Shown here piece after piece: positions 17,810 through 26,660 of a stretch of DNA of 64,000 bases. Position 1 is the first letter of the stretch, and each line of letters starts with the position of its first letter. The position numbers and the translations under genes are program-made. Below the pieces are notes generated by a model. That model had not been told where the DNA came from and made no database searches. It worked only from the letters and a program-made list of their open reading frames with translations. This DNA comes from DASPHG01 sp963849605 (GTDB taxonomy: Bacteria > Actinomycetota > Thermoleophilia > Solirubrobacterales > Thermoleophilaceae). The stretch is taken from positions 833,281 through 897,280 of the forward strand of contig CAWKHX010000002.1 of assembly GCA_963849605.1 (NCBI GenBank). Direction: 5' to 3'.

Positions 17810-18424
17810 GTGCGGATCGACAGGCCCCCGCCAGGCGAGGAGCTGAACACCGGCGAGGTCACCAAGGCCCGTGCCGCCTCCACCGTGATCCCCGTCCGGG
17901 ACGGTGAGACCGGGGTCGAACTGCTTCTGGTCCAGCGCAATCCGGCCTCGCGCTTCATGGGCGGCGCCTGGGTCTTTCCGGGCGGGGCCGTGCACGAGGG
18001 CGAGACCGAGGCCGAGACAGCCGTGCGGGAGGCCGAGGAGGAGGCGAGCCTAAAGCTGGACGCAGGCACCCTGGTGCCGTTCTCGCGCTGGATCACGCCG
18101 CGCCAGGTGAAGGTCCGGTTCGACACGCATTTCTTCGTCGCCCCCACCCCGGCCGACGCGGCGCCGGTCTGCGACGGGGAGGAGTGCGTCGACCTGCGCT
18201 GGATCGCGCCCGCCGCCGCGCTCGAGGCGGGCAAGGCGGATGAGCTCATGCTCGTGTTCCCGACGATCAAGCATCTCGAGCAGCTGACCGAGTTCGGATC
18301 GGTCGAGGAGCTGCTCGAACACGCGCGGGCGCGGCAGGTACAGCCGATCGAGCCGCGCGTGCTGGTCGACGGCGGGGTCGCCCAGGTCCTGCTCCCGGGC
18401 GAGCCCGGGTACGACGACGCCTAG
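17810..18424 (+). CDS. Nudix hydrolase
   Basis: 204 aa with a Nudix box GGAVHEGETEAETAVREAEE followed by EAS, so the usual REUXEEXGU core is present but the last Gly is Ser. The R-E-x2-E-E residues that bind Mg2+ are intact. FPGG precedes the box. The C-terminal part resembles NUDT7/19-type CoA or acyl-CoA pyrophosphatases in length, but the substrate is not readable. GTG start. Confidence 0.85.
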   Translation: MRIDRPPPGEELNTGEVTKARAASTVIPVRDGETGVELLLVQRNPASRFMGGAWVFPGGAVHEGETEAETAVREAEEEASLKLDAGTLVPFSRWITPRQVKVRFDTHFFVAPTPADAAPVCDGEECVDLRWIAPAAALEAGKADELMLVFPTIKHLEQLTEFGSVEELLEHARARQVQPIEPRVLVDGGVAQVLLPGEPGYDDA

Positions 18425-18436
18425 CCTTCCCCCTCG

Positions 18437-19315
18437 ATGTCATTCGGAGTACAGCTCGGGCTGCTGCTCGCCCTCGCGACCGCGTTCGCGTCCGTCGTCG
18501 GCTTTCTGTACAAGCACCGCGGCGCGGTCGAATCGCCTCCGGTCGAGGCGCGGCGGCCCGTCCGAACGTCACTCGCGCTCTTCCGCTCGCGCTGGTACAC
18601 GATCGGGATCATCATCGCGACGGCCTCGTGGGGGCTTCACGTTGCGGCCCTCTCGCTCGCGCCCATCTCGCTCGTCCAATCGGTCATCGCGGGCGGGCTC
18701 GTCCTCCTGACCGTCGTCGCGGACCGCCTCTTTGGGCTCGAGGTGACGCGACGGGAGTGGATCGGCGTCGCGCTCACCGCGGCCGGTCTCGCGTTCCTCG
18801 CCGCGACGCTCGACGGCGGCGGCGACAGCGCACACAGCGACTACGAGACGGCGACGCTCACCCTTTACGTGGGCGTGGCGGCGACGCTCGGCCTGGGCGC
18901 CGCGCTCGTCGGGCGCGACGGCTACCGACACGGCATCCCGCTGGCGCTGAGCGCGGGCCTGCTCTGGGGCGCGTCGGACGTCTCGATCAAGGCGCTGAGC
19001 GACCATCTCGGCGACGACGGCATCCTCGTGCTGGCGCACCCGCTCGCGCTGACGATCGCGACGCTGTCGCTGATCGGCCTGGCGGTCTCCGCGCGCAGCC
19101 TCCAGGTCGGCAAGGCGGTGCCCGTGATCGCCGTGACGAGCGCGGCCGCGAACGTCTGCACGATCGCCTCGGGTGCAATCGTCTTCGGCGAGCCGCTACC
19201 CGATGAGCCGGCCGCGCTCGCGCTCCGCATTGCAGCGTTCGTGCTCGTGATCGCGGCTGCCGCCCTCACCCCCGCCCCGGTCCGAATCGCAGAGCCCGAG
19301 GCGAAGCCGGCCTAA
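18437..19315 (+). CDS. DMT-superfamily (EamA-like) transporter
   Basis: 292 aa with about nine to ten TM segments and two similar halves typical of drug/metabolite transporters. A long loop with K-H-R-G follows TM1. The second-half pairs (ALSAGLLWGASDVSIKAL, then IASGAIVFGEPLP) match the EamA pattern in which the last helices include F-G-E-P-L. Export substrate unknown. ATG start 12 nt after the Nudix stop, so probably in the same transcript. Confidence 0.8.
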   Translation: MSFGVQLGLLLALATAFASVVGFLYKHRGAVESPPVEARRPVRTSLALFRSRWYTIGIIIATASWGLHVAALSLAPISLVQSVIAGGLVLLTVVADRLFGLEVTRREWIGVALTAAGLAFLAATLDGGGDSAHSDYETATLTLYVGVAATLGLGAALVGRDGYRHGIPLALSAGLLWGASDVSIKALSDHLGDDGILVLAHPLALTIATLSLIGLAVSARSLQVGKAVPVIAVTSAAANVCTIASGAIVFGEPLPDEPAALALRIAAFVLVIAAAALTPAPVRIAEPEAKPA

Positions 19316-19647
19316 CGAGGCGCCGGAATCCGCTCCATCGAGAAGCGCACGCCGAGCTCCGTCTCGCACGAGAACGAGTCGCCGCCCGGGTCCGGTCCGG
19401 CGTCGATCACGACCTCGTAGCCGTCGAAGAGATCGACCAGCGACGCCTCCAGCAGCACCGGAACGCCATCCACGTCTCCGACAGGCTTCTCGGCGGGCCC
19501 ACCGACGTATGAAGCGAACAAGAACGGCGCGGTCGAGTCACAGCAGCCATTGCCGATCACGAACGTGAGATCCTGTCCGCGCGTGCTCCGCGTGCGCTCG
19601 AGCGCCTCGCTCGCCGCGGCTGTGAGCACGACTGCGACGCTGGACAT
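19312..19647 (-). CDS. DUF779 family protein
   Basis: 111 aa. VIGNGCCDSTAPFLF near residue 30 is the family's conserved cysteine-bearing segment, and DVDGVPVLLEASLVDLF follows. DUF779 genes are often found next to aldehyde dehydrogenases; here the nearest one is 2 kb away. Role unknown. The stop overlaps the transporter stop by 4 nt and the start is 10 nt from the divergent RTX gene. Confidence 0.85.
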   Translation of the reverse strand: MSSVAVVLTAAASEALERTRSTRGQDLTFVIGNGCCDSTAPFLFASYVGGPAEKPVGDVDGVPVLLEASLVDLFDGYEVVIDAGPDPGGDSFSCETELGVRFSMERIPAPR

Positions 19648-19656
19648 GTCTGAAGC

Positions 19657-20475
19657 ATGGCGCAACATGAGGGCCGGCGCCCGGTTACACCTGTCGTGAA
19701 GCTCTCCAGCACCCCATTCCTGGCCGTAGGCATCGCGTGCATGCTCGCGTCGGCGGCGTTCGCCGCAAGCTTCGTGGGCACGGAGGCGGCCGACGTGCTG
19801 CAGGGCACCGAGCAGCCGGACCAGATCTATGCCGAGGCAGGCGACGACACGGTGACCGGGCTGGGCGACAACGACTACCTCGAGGCCGACGCCGGCGCCG
19901 ACACGGTCGACGGCGGGCCGGGCGTGGACCTCCTGCTCGGCGGAACGGGCAACGACCGGCTCCTGGGAGGCAACGGGAGCGACCTCGTCTACGCCGGTGC
20001 GGATGACGACGAGCTGATCGGCGGCCCCGGCATGGACCATCTCTTCGGCCAGGTGGGCGCGGACCGGCTCTTCGGCGGACCGGACGACGACCGCCTGTAC
20101 GCGGGCACGGACATGGAGGTCGGGGAGGCGGACTTCGCGGACGGGGGGTCCGGCGCCGACAAGATCACGAGCGATGGTGTCGCCACTCTGCTCGGCGGCC
20201 CGGGTGCCGACACGATCAAGGCCGAGGGTGAGCGCGTCACGGTCGACGGCGGCCCGGACGCGGACCGCCTGCGCACGGGCTCGGGCGACGACGACGTCAC
20301 GGGCGGAAGCGGCGCGGACAAGATCTTCACCGGCCGCGGGAAGGACGTCGTCGACGCTGCCGACGACGAGCGCGACGTCATCGACTGCGGGAAGGGCCGC
20401 GACCGCGTGCGCGCGGATCGGATCGACGTCGTCGCGCACTGCGAGGTCACCCTGGGAGCGCGCGCCCGCCGATAG
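19657..20475 (+). CDS. Secreted RTX/hemolysin-type calcium-binding repeat protein
   Basis: 272 aa. After a signal-peptide-like segment (SSTPFLAVGIACMLASAAFA) come at least ten nonapeptide RTX turns of the G-G-x-G-x-D-x-L/U type (LLGGTGNDRLLGGNGSD, LIGGPGMDHLFG, RLFGGPDDDRLYAG). No enzymatic domain is attached and there is a single C-terminal Cys pair (DCGKGRD, HCEV). It would bind Ca2+ outside the cell and fold into a beta-roll. ATG 19657 is given; GTG 19696 directly before the signal segment is an equally good start. Confidence 0.8.
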   Translation: MAQHEGRRPVTPVVKLSSTPFLAVGIACMLASAAFAASFVGTEAADVLQGTEQPDQIYAEAGDDTVTGLGDNDYLEADAGADTVDGGPGVDLLLGGTGNDRLLGGNGSDLVYAGADDDELIGGPGMDHLFGQVGADRLFGGPDDDRLYAGTDMEVGEADFADGGSGADKITSDGVATLLGGPGADTIKAEGERVTVDGGPDADRLRTGSGDDDVTGGSGADKIFTGRGKDVVDAADDERDVIDCGKGRDRVRADRIDVVAHCEVTLGARARR

Positions 20476-20484
20476 GCTGCCTCT

Positions 20485-21504
20485 GTGGCGGCCGACGGGC
20501 TCACAGTCACGGTCACAGGGCCAACCGGCGACCTCGGGATCGCACTCGTTGACGCACTCGAGCGATCGCGCAGGGTGAAGAGGATCGTCGGCATGGCGCG
20601 CCGCCCGTTCGACCCGGCGTCACAGGGGTGGAAGAAGACCGAATACCGCGAGGGCGACGTGCAGGACAGGGGGAGCGTCGCGGACGCGGTGAAGGGCGCC
20701 GACGTCGTCGTCCACCTCGCCTTTGCGATCCTCGCGTCAAGCGACCGGACGCGCGGCGTCAACATCGACGGCTCGCGGAACGTCTTCGAGGAGGCGGTAG
20801 CCGCGGGGGCGGAGCGCATCTGTTACGCCTCGAGCGTCGCGGCCTACGGCTTTCACGACGACAACCCGGACTGGCTCCACGAGGGGATACCGCCACGCGG
20901 TAGCGACGCTCATTTCTACTCGGCCCAGAAGGCCGAGGTGGAGGGTGTGCTGGGCGAGGCGCTCGTCAAGGCGACCCGCACCCAGGCCTGGGTGTTCCGG
21001 CCCTGCATCGTCGCCGGCCCGAAGGCGCAGACGATGATCGAGGAGATCCCGTATGTGCGCATGTCGCAGGCGATGCCCGATCCGGTGCGGCGGCTGCTAG
21101 GCGGCATGCCGGTGCTCAAGCCGGTGATCCCCGACCCGGGCATCCCGTTCCAGCTCGTCCACGAGGACGACGTCGCGCAGGCGTTCGTCCACGGAGTCCA
21201 CGGCAAGGGCGAGCCGGGCCCCTACAACCTCGCCGGGAACGGAAAGCTGACGATGTCCGACCTCGCCGACGCGCTCGGCTGGTACTCGATCCCGATCCCG
21301 GAGCTCGCTGTCGACGCCACCGCCGAGGTCGTGGCTCGCCTCCCCGCAACGCCTCCGGTCTTCTCCTGGATCGAGAGCGTCCGCAAGCCGGTGCTGATGA
21401 AGACGGACAGGGCGAAGAAGCGCCTCGGCTGGCGGCCGAAGTACACGTCCAAGGCGACGCTGAAGGAAATGGTCGCGGCCTACCGCGACGAGCAGCGCTT
21501 CTAG
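20485..21504 (+). CDS. NAD-dependent epimerase/dehydratase family protein
   Basis: 339-aa extended SDR. The Rossmann motif TGPTGDLG is at residues 11-18. A serine in YASSVAAYG and the catalytic pair in FYSAQKAEVE (Tyr-x3-Lys) follow. RPCIVAGP and FQLVHEDDVAQAF match sugar-nucleotide epimerase-like proteins. GTG start 9 nt after the RTX stop. Substrate unknown; no polysaccharide genes are adjacent. Confidence 0.85.
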   Translation: MAADGLTVTVTGPTGDLGIALVDALERSRRVKRIVGMARRPFDPASQGWKKTEYREGDVQDRGSVADAVKGADVVVHLAFAILASSDRTRGVNIDGSRNVFEEAVAAGAERICYASSVAAYGFHDDNPDWLHEGIPPRGSDAHFYSAQKAEVEGVLGEALVKATRTQAWVFRPCIVAGPKAQTMIEEIPYVRMSQAMPDPVRRLLGGMPVLKPVIPDPGIPFQLVHEDDVAQAFVHGVHGKGEPGPYNLAGNGKLTMSDLADALGWYSIPIPELAVDATAEVVARLPATPPVFSWIESVRKPVLMKTDRAKKRLGWRPKYTSKATLKEMVAAYRDEQRF

Positions 21505-21833
21505 ACGTACGTCTGCTGCATCGTGCCGCTCGGGTGGACGCTCACCACCCGGAGGGTGTCGTCGCCCGCGCACTTGAACATGTGCGGCGTCTCGGCCGGC
21601 ACGATCACGATGTGGCCGCCGGTCACGGTGACCTCCTCATCGCCGGCCGTGAACACGGCCGTGCCGGCCTCGACCACGAACAGCTCCGGATACGGGTGGA
21701 AATGCAAGTCCGGCCCCTGCCCGCGCTCGGGGTACGCCGTCACGAAGACGGACGCCTCGATCTCCTCCCCGCCCTGGAACAGCGCCGCCGTCGGGCTGCG
21801 CCGCAGCTCCTCGATCGGGATGACGCGGGCTAT
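21501..21833 (-). CDS. Cupin domain protein, apparent ATA start
   Basis: About 110 aa, single cupin barrel: DLHFHPYPELFVVEAGTA holds H-x-H and the downstream Glu, and VPAETPHMFKC gives the second motif histidine. It probably binds a divalent metal. No ATG, GTG or TTG lies in a sensible position: the frame opens as GGA GCC ATA GCC CGC GTC ATC. The ATA at 21833 overlaps the aldehyde dehydrogenase TAG as ATAG, with a GGAGG five bases upstream, so ATA is the likely start. Last gene of the thiolase-to-ALDH operon. Confidence 0.7.
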   Translation of the reverse strand: MARVIPIEELRRSPTAALFQGGEEIEASVFVTAYPERGQGPDLHFHPYPELFVVEAGTAVFTAGDEEVTVTGGHIVIVPAETPHMFKCAGDDTLRVVSVHPSGTMQQTYV

Positions 21834-23356
21834 GGCTCCTCCGAGAGCAGCACGCCGAACATCTTGCGCGTCGGGTCGCGCGTCAGGTCCACGTGCACGT
21901 GCTTCACCTCGGTGTACTCGTTCAGCCCGTACGTCCCGAGCTCGCGCCCGTTGCCGGACTGCTTGTAGCCGCCGAACGGCGCGATGCAGTTGATCAGGTG
22001 GTGGTCGTTGATCCACACGGTGCCCGCGCGGATCTTCTTGGCCGTCTCGAGGCAGCGGTCGTAGTCCTCGGACCACACCGCGGCGGCGAGCCCGTAGATC
22101 GTGTCGTTCGCGATCCGGATCGCCTCGTCATCCGTCTTGAACTTGATCACCGACAGCACCGGACCGAAGATCTCCTCCTGGGCGATCGTCATCGAGTTGT
22201 CGACCTCGGTGAAGATCGTCGGCTCGAAGTAGAAGCCGCCCTCGGGGGCTCCCTCCGGACGGCCGCCTCCGAGTACGAGCTTCGCGCCCTCCTCCTTGCC
22301 GATCCGCACGTAGTTCTCGACCGTGTCCAGCTGCGCCTGCGACACGAGCGGCCCCATGTCCGTGTCGTAGTCGAGCGCGTCGCCGATCTTGATCTGCTTC
22401 GCCCGCGCGACCAGCCGCTCGACGAAGTCGTCGTGAATCGACTCGGGCACGAGCAAGCGCGTGCCGGACTCGCACACCTGGCCCTGGTGGAAGAACGTCG
22501 CCCACAGCGCTCCATCGACGGCGGCGTCGATGTTCGCGTCCTCGAACACGATGTTGGGCGACTTGCCACCCAGCTCGAGCGTGCACTTCTTGATCGTGGA
22601 CGAGGCCAGCTGCATGATCCGCCGCCCGACCACCGTCGAGCCGGTGAACGACACCTTGTCCACGTCCGGGTGCGACGCGAGCTCCTCGCCCACCGTCGCG
22701 CCGCCGCCGGTGATGATGTTCACGACGCCCTTCGGCAGCTCGGTCTCGTCCAACAGCTCCGCCAGCCGCAGCGCCGTCAGCGGCGTGTCCGACGCCGGCT
22801 TCAGCACGCACGAGTTGCCCATCGCGAGTGCGGGCGCCAGCTTCCACACCGCCATCACGAGCGGGAAGTTCCACGGGACGATCCCGGCGCAGACGCCGAC
22901 CGGCTCGCGCAGGACGAAGTTGTACGAGTGCGTCGGGAACGCGACCGGCTCGAGCGGCTCCTGCGCTGGCCGGTCCGCCGCGCGCGCGAAGTACTCCCAG
23001 TGGTTGATGCAGTAGCCGATGACCACCGTCGCCGTCGCGCGCATCGTCATGCCCGCCTGCATCGACTCGAGCTCGGCGAGCTCGTCCTCGTGCTCGGTGA
23101 ACTTCTGCACGACCGAGCGCATGATGCGCACGCGCTCGTCCGGGTCCATGTCCGCCCACACGCCCGACTCGTAGCTCTCCTTCGCGGCCGCGATCGCGTG
23201 CTGCGCGTCCTCGCGCCCGCCCTTCGGAACCGCCGCGACGACCTCGCCGTTCGAGGGGTTGATCACCTCGAACGTGTCACCGGACGAGGCCTCGACCCAC
23301 TCACCCCCGATGTAGTTCTTCCAGACCTTTACGTCCTGCGTGGGTGCGACGGCCAT
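21830..23356 (-). CDS. NAD(P)-dependent aldehyde dehydrogenase
   Basis: 508 aa, classic ALDH superfamily. NAD-binding VPWNFPL and FTGSTVVG; general base Glu in LELGGKSPN; catalytic Cys in GQVCESGTR; EEIFGPVL near the C-terminus. Closest in style to betaine-aldehyde/phenylacetaldehyde dehydrogenases; the substrate cannot be fixed. The operon pairs it with an iron alcohol dehydrogenase, which would supply the aldehyde. ATG 23356; the stop TAG overlaps the start of the cupin. Confidence 0.93.
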   Translation of the reverse strand: MAVAPTQDVKVWKNYIGGEWVEASSGDTFEVINPSNGEVVAAVPKGGREDAQHAIAAAKESYESGVWADMDPDERVRIMRSVVQKFTEHEDELAELESMQAGMTMRATATVVIGYCINHWEYFARAADRPAQEPLEPVAFPTHSYNFVLREPVGVCAGIVPWNFPLVMAVWKLAPALAMGNSCVLKPASDTPLTALRLAELLDETELPKGVVNIITGGGATVGEELASHPDVDKVSFTGSTVVGRRIMQLASSTIKKCTLELGGKSPNIVFEDANIDAAVDGALWATFFHQGQVCESGTRLLVPESIHDDFVERLVARAKQIKIGDALDYDTDMGPLVSQAQLDTVENYVRIGKEEGAKLVLGGGRPEGAPEGGFYFEPTIFTEVDNSMTIAQEEIFGPVLSVIKFKTDDEAIRIANDTIYGLAAAVWSEDYDRCLETAKKIRAGTVWINDHHLINCIAPFGGYKQSGNGRELGTYGLNEYTEVKHVHVDLTRDPTRKMFGVLLSEEP

Positions 23357-23377
23357 TCGCTCTCCTCCTCGTAGCGG

Positions 23378-23737
23378 CTAGGGCTGAAGCTTACGCCCGG
23401 CGGCGTGCGCCCATGCGATGAACAAGAGCTGCACGGGCAGCCGCAGGTACAGCGCGGTGCGGCCTCCCGGGACCTTGTAGCGGTCCGGGTGCAGCGCCAT
23501 GTGCAGGTTCGCGGGAAACACGGCGACCAGCGTCGCGATGCTCCACCAGCTCGCGAGTGTCCGGGTGCGCGGGTGCATGACACCGAGCCCGCCGGCGATC
23601 TCCGCGACGCCGCTCGCGACGACGAGCTCGCGCTTCGCCGGCAGGTAGTCGGGCACGATCGCCTGGTACTGGCGCGGGATCACAAAATGCATGGCCCCGG
23701 CGAAGACGAAGAAGGGGCCGAAGAGACGCGCGAGCAT
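23378..23737 (-). CDS. DoxX-like membrane protein
   Basis: 119 aa with four hydrophobic segments (about residues 4-20, 40-54, 64-78, 100-114). FVFAGAMHFVIP and GVAEIAGGLGVM are typical of DoxX/DUF4260-like small membrane proteins. ATG 23737 was chosen; it starts 6 nt after the Fe-alcohol dehydrogenase stop. In the same operon as dehydrogenases, it may link to quinone or thiol redox, but no function is proven. Confidence 0.72.
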   Translation of the reverse strand: MLARLFGPFFVFAGAMHFVIPRQYQAIVPDYLPAKRELVVASGVAEIAGGLGVMHPRTRTLASWWSIATLVAVFPANLHMALHPDRYKVPGGRTALYLRLPVQLLFIAWAHAAGRKLQP

Positions 23738-23742
23738 TGCGC

Positions 23743-24984
23743 CTAGAGCGCCTGCTTGTACAGCGCTTCGTAGTCCTCTTCGGTCAGCTCGCGCGGGTTG
23801 AGCAGCGTCGTGCCGTCGCCCATCGCGCCCTCGACGAGCGCCGGGATCCCTGACTCCGGCACACCGACCTCGGACAGGCGCGTCGGCAGGCCCATGCGCG
23901 CGGTGATGCCGGACACGTGGTCGGCGAGCGCATCCCCGACCGCGTCGTCCGGCCCGCCGGACTCCACCCCGAACAGCTCGTTGATGTCGCGGTAGCGGTT
24001 CGCGATGTCCGGGCCGCCGCGCGCGTTGAAGCGGATCACGTGCGGCAGGTGAATCGCGTTCGCGACGCCGTGGGGCACGCTGAAGTGCGCGCCGGCCGGG
24101 TGAGACATCGCGTGCACCGACCCGAGCTGGATCGTGATCGCGAGCGACGCCGCCACCAGCATGTTCCCGCGCGCCTCCTCGTTCGACGTGTCCTCGACCG
24201 CCCGCTCGAGGTTGTCGCGGATCAGCCGCAGCGCATGCAGGGCCCGAGCGTCGCCATGCGCGTTCCATTCCGCCGATACGTAGCCCTCGATCGCGTGCGT
24301 CATCGCGTCCATGCCCGTGGCCGCCGCGATGTGCGCCGGCAGCGTGCGCGTGGACTCCGGGTCGAGCATGGCCAGCCGCGGAAAGAGCGGGAAGTCGGCG
24401 ATCTCGAGCTTGACCTTCTCCTCGTGGTCCTTGATGACGGCGGCCATGGACACCTCGGAGCCGGTGCCGGCGGTCGTCGGGATGCACGCGAGCGGCGCGA
24501 TCGGCTCGGGCGCACCCATGCCGTCGTTGCCGCGCGGCATCAGGAAGAAGCCCTCCTGCTCGCGCGCGGTGCCGCCCTGCGTGAACACGGCGTCCGCGAC
24601 CTTCGCGGTGTCCATGACCGAACCGCCGCCGACGGCGAGGAACGAGTCCGCGCCCGCCTCCTTCGCGGCGGCCGCGCACTCCTCGCACACCTGCGTCGAC
24701 GAGTCCTGCGGCACGCCGTCGAAGATGCCGGCGACCTCCAGTCCGCCGTCCTCGACGCCGGCCTGCACCTTGTCGATCAGGCCGGTCCCGCGGATGACCT
24801 CGTCGGTGACGATGAAGACGCGGTTCGCGCCCTCCTTCATGAACTCGAAGCCGATGCTCTCGATCAGGCCGCGGCCCGCGATGACCCGCGTGTGATCGAC
24901 GTACTGGTAGAAGTCCTTGAAGCCCGCCATCTGGCGGGCGTCCAGCGCGCTCGCACTCTGGGTGAGTCCTTCGGATTCACCCAT
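23743..24984 (-). CDS. Iron-containing alcohol dehydrogenase
   Basis: 413 aa, type III alcohol dehydrogenase. GGGSVMDTAK is the NAD-binding loop. CIPTTAGTGSEVS and the metal segment HAMSHPAGAHFSVPHGVANA carry the conserved histidines. Expected to oxidise a primary alcohol to an aldehyde for the downstream ALDH. ATG 24984 was used; ATG 24927 (before GFKDFYQYVDHTRV) would also give a full domain and may be the true start. Confidence 0.92.
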   Translation of the reverse strand: MGESEGLTQSASALDARQMAGFKDFYQYVDHTRVIAGRGLIESIGFEFMKEGANRVFIVTDEVIRGTGLIDKVQAGVEDGGLEVAGIFDGVPQDSSTQVCEECAAAAKEAGADSFLAVGGGSVMDTAKVADAVFTQGGTAREQEGFFLMPRGNDGMGAPEPIAPLACIPTTAGTGSEVSMAAVIKDHEEKVKLEIADFPLFPRLAMLDPESTRTLPAHIAAATGMDAMTHAIEGYVSAEWNAHGDARALHALRLIRDNLERAVEDTSNEEARGNMLVAASLAITIQLGSVHAMSHPAGAHFSVPHGVANAIHLPHVIRFNARGGPDIANRYRDINELFGVESGGPDDAVGDALADHVSGITARMGLPTRLSEVGVPESGIPALVEGAMGDGTTLLNPRELTEEDYEALYKQAL

Positions 24985-24996
24985 CGAGAGGGGTGC

Positions 24997-25416
24997 TCAC
25001 TTCGCGTCGAGCAGGTCCTCGCGCCCGGCGCTCTTGAGCATCTCGCGGTAGCGCGGGAAGACCGGCTTGACGAGCGGGACCAGCTTCAGGATCTTCGCCA
25101 CCGGGCCCTTAGCCTTCATCTGGCCGCGTGCGAGCGCGACGGTGACGTTGACGTTGCCGAGCCAGAACTTGTGCGCGGTGTCGGCCTCCATCGTCATGAC
25201 GACCTCGGGCTCCATCGTGGTGTCGCCGCAGTCCACCAGGCCGTCCTCGCCGTCGATCATCTTCACGGTGATCTGCGACTCGGGGTTGCGGTACTGGTAC
25301 TGGACGATCGTGTTCGCCTTGCGGAACTTGGGCGCGAGCTCGTCGTCCACGGAGAGGTCCTCGAAGAGCTTGCCGATGTACTGGTAGACCTCTTGGTCGT
25401 CCTTGAAGTAGGGCAT
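24997..25416 (-). CDS. SCP2 sterol-carrier domain protein
   Basis: 139 aa. The strand order and segments TIVQYQYRNPESQITVKMID, VVMTMEADTAHKFWLGNV and ALARGQMKAKGPVAKILKL match the SCP2 lipid-binding fold, where K-G-x-x-x-K-I closes the cavity. It probably binds acyl-CoA or a hydrophobic alcohol/aldehyde substrate. Sits between thiolase (14 nt) and Fe-alcohol dehydrogenase (13 nt) in one operon. Confidence 0.85.
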   Translation of the reverse strand: MPYFKDDQEVYQYIGKLFEDLSVDDELAPKFRKANTIVQYQYRNPESQITVKMIDGEDGLVDCGDTTMEPEVVMTMEADTAHKFWLGNVNVTVALARGQMKAKGPVAKILKLVPLVKPVFPRYREMLKSAGREDLLDAK

Positions 25417-25429
25417 CGCCGCGATCCTA

Positions 25430-26605
25430 TTACCGACCGATGAGCATTGCTATGCCCTGGCCGCCGCCGATGCAGAGCGTGACGAGGCCGACGTCGTGGC
25501 CCTCGCGCTCCATCTCACCCAGGATCTTCGTCGTGATGACCGAGCCGGTGGCCGCGACGGGGTGCCCGAGCGCGATCGCGCCGCCGTTCGGGTTCACCTT
25601 GGCCGGGTCGAGCTCGAGGTCCTTCATCACGGCTAGCGCCTGCGCCGCGAACGCCTCGTTCAGCTCGATCACGTCCACGTCGTCGAGCGACATGCCCGCC
25701 TTGTCGAGCGCCTTGCGCGTGGCCGGCACGGGACCGATCCCCATCGTCGCGGGGTCGACGCCGCAGTAGGCATAGGACAGGATCCGGCCGAGCACGGGAG
25801 CGCCCAGCTCCTCCGCCTTCTCGGCCGACATCAGCACGACCGCCGAGCCCGCGTCGTTCATGCCCGAGGCGTTGCCCGCCGTCACGGTGCCGTCCGGCTT
25901 GAAGACGGGCTTGAGCTTCGCCATCGACTCCTTCGACGCCTCCGGCCGCACGTGCTCGTCGCGGGTGAATGGCACCTTCTCCTTCTTCACCTTCACCTCG
26001 ACGGGAACGACCTCGTCGTCGAACTTGCCCGCCTCCTGCGCGGCGTGGGCACGGCGGTGAGACTCGAGCGCGAATTCGTCCTGCTGCTCGCGGCTGATGT
26101 CATGCGACTCGGCGAGGTTCTCGGCTGTGATGCCCATGTGGACGCGGTGGAACGGGTCGGTCAGGCCGCCCACGACCGGGTCGACCATCTTCGCCTCGCC
26201 CATCCGCGCGCCCCAGCGCACGTTCGGCATCCAGTACGGGCCGCGGCTCATCGACTCGGCGCCGCCGGCGACGACGACGTCCGCCTCGCCGGTCTGGATC
26301 GTCTGCGCGGCCGACACGATCGCCTGCACGCCGGTGCCACAGAGCCGGTTCACCGTGAACGCCGGCGTCTCCTTCGGGATCCCGGCCTTGATGCCGACGA
26401 CCCGCGCCATGTACATGTCCTCGGGCGCCGAGTGGATGACGTTGCCGAACACGACCTGCTCCACCTGCTCGGGCTGGATGCCGGCACGGTCAATGGCAGC
26501 CATCACCGTCGTCGCGCCCAGGTCTGTCGTGGGAATGTCCTTCAGGCTCTTGCCGTAGGAGCCCACGGCGGTCCTGGCGGCGGAGGTGATCACTACTTCG
26601 TGCAC
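25430..26605 (-). CDS. Acetyl-CoA C-acyltransferase (thiolase)
   Basis: 391 aa. Starts at GTG 26605 with HEVVITSAARTAVGSYGKSL. Nucleophile Cys in NRLCGTGVQAIVSAAQ (about residue 88); GNASGMNDAG; His in ALGHPVAATG; second Cys in TLCIGGGQG. This is the acetoacetyl-CoA/beta-ketothiolase type. First gene of the minus-strand operon, followed by SCP2, alcohol and aldehyde dehydrogenases, so either a degradative or a short-chain acyl route. An upstream extension is excluded because it would run through the divergent glycosidase promoter. Confidence 0.94.
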   Translation of the reverse strand: MHEVVITSAARTAVGSYGKSLKDIPTTDLGATTVMAAIDRAGIQPEQVEQVVFGNVIHSAPEDMYMARVVGIKAGIPKETPAFTVNRLCGTGVQAIVSAAQTIQTGEADVVVAGGAESMSRGPYWMPNVRWGARMGEAKMVDPVVGGLTDPFHRVHMGITAENLAESHDISREQQDEFALESHRRAHAAQEAGKFDDEVVPVEVKVKKEKVPFTRDEHVRPEASKESMAKLKPVFKPDGTVTAGNASGMNDAGSAVVLMSAEKAEELGAPVLGRILSYAYCGVDPATMGIGPVPATRKALDKAGMSLDDVDVIELNEAFAAQALAVMKDLELDPAKVNPNGGAIALGHPVAATGSVITTKILGEMEREGHDVGLVTLCIGGGQGIAMLIGR

Positions 26606-26660
26606 GGAGCGGCGTCCTTTCGCAGAGGTTCGATCGGCGCTGAACTCTAGGCTCTCGTCG

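Noticed and set aside
21893..25443. Long plus-strand frames opposite the ALDH and Fe-ADH genes
   Set aside because: Shadows of the conserved minus-strand operon; repetitive Arg/His/Val composition.
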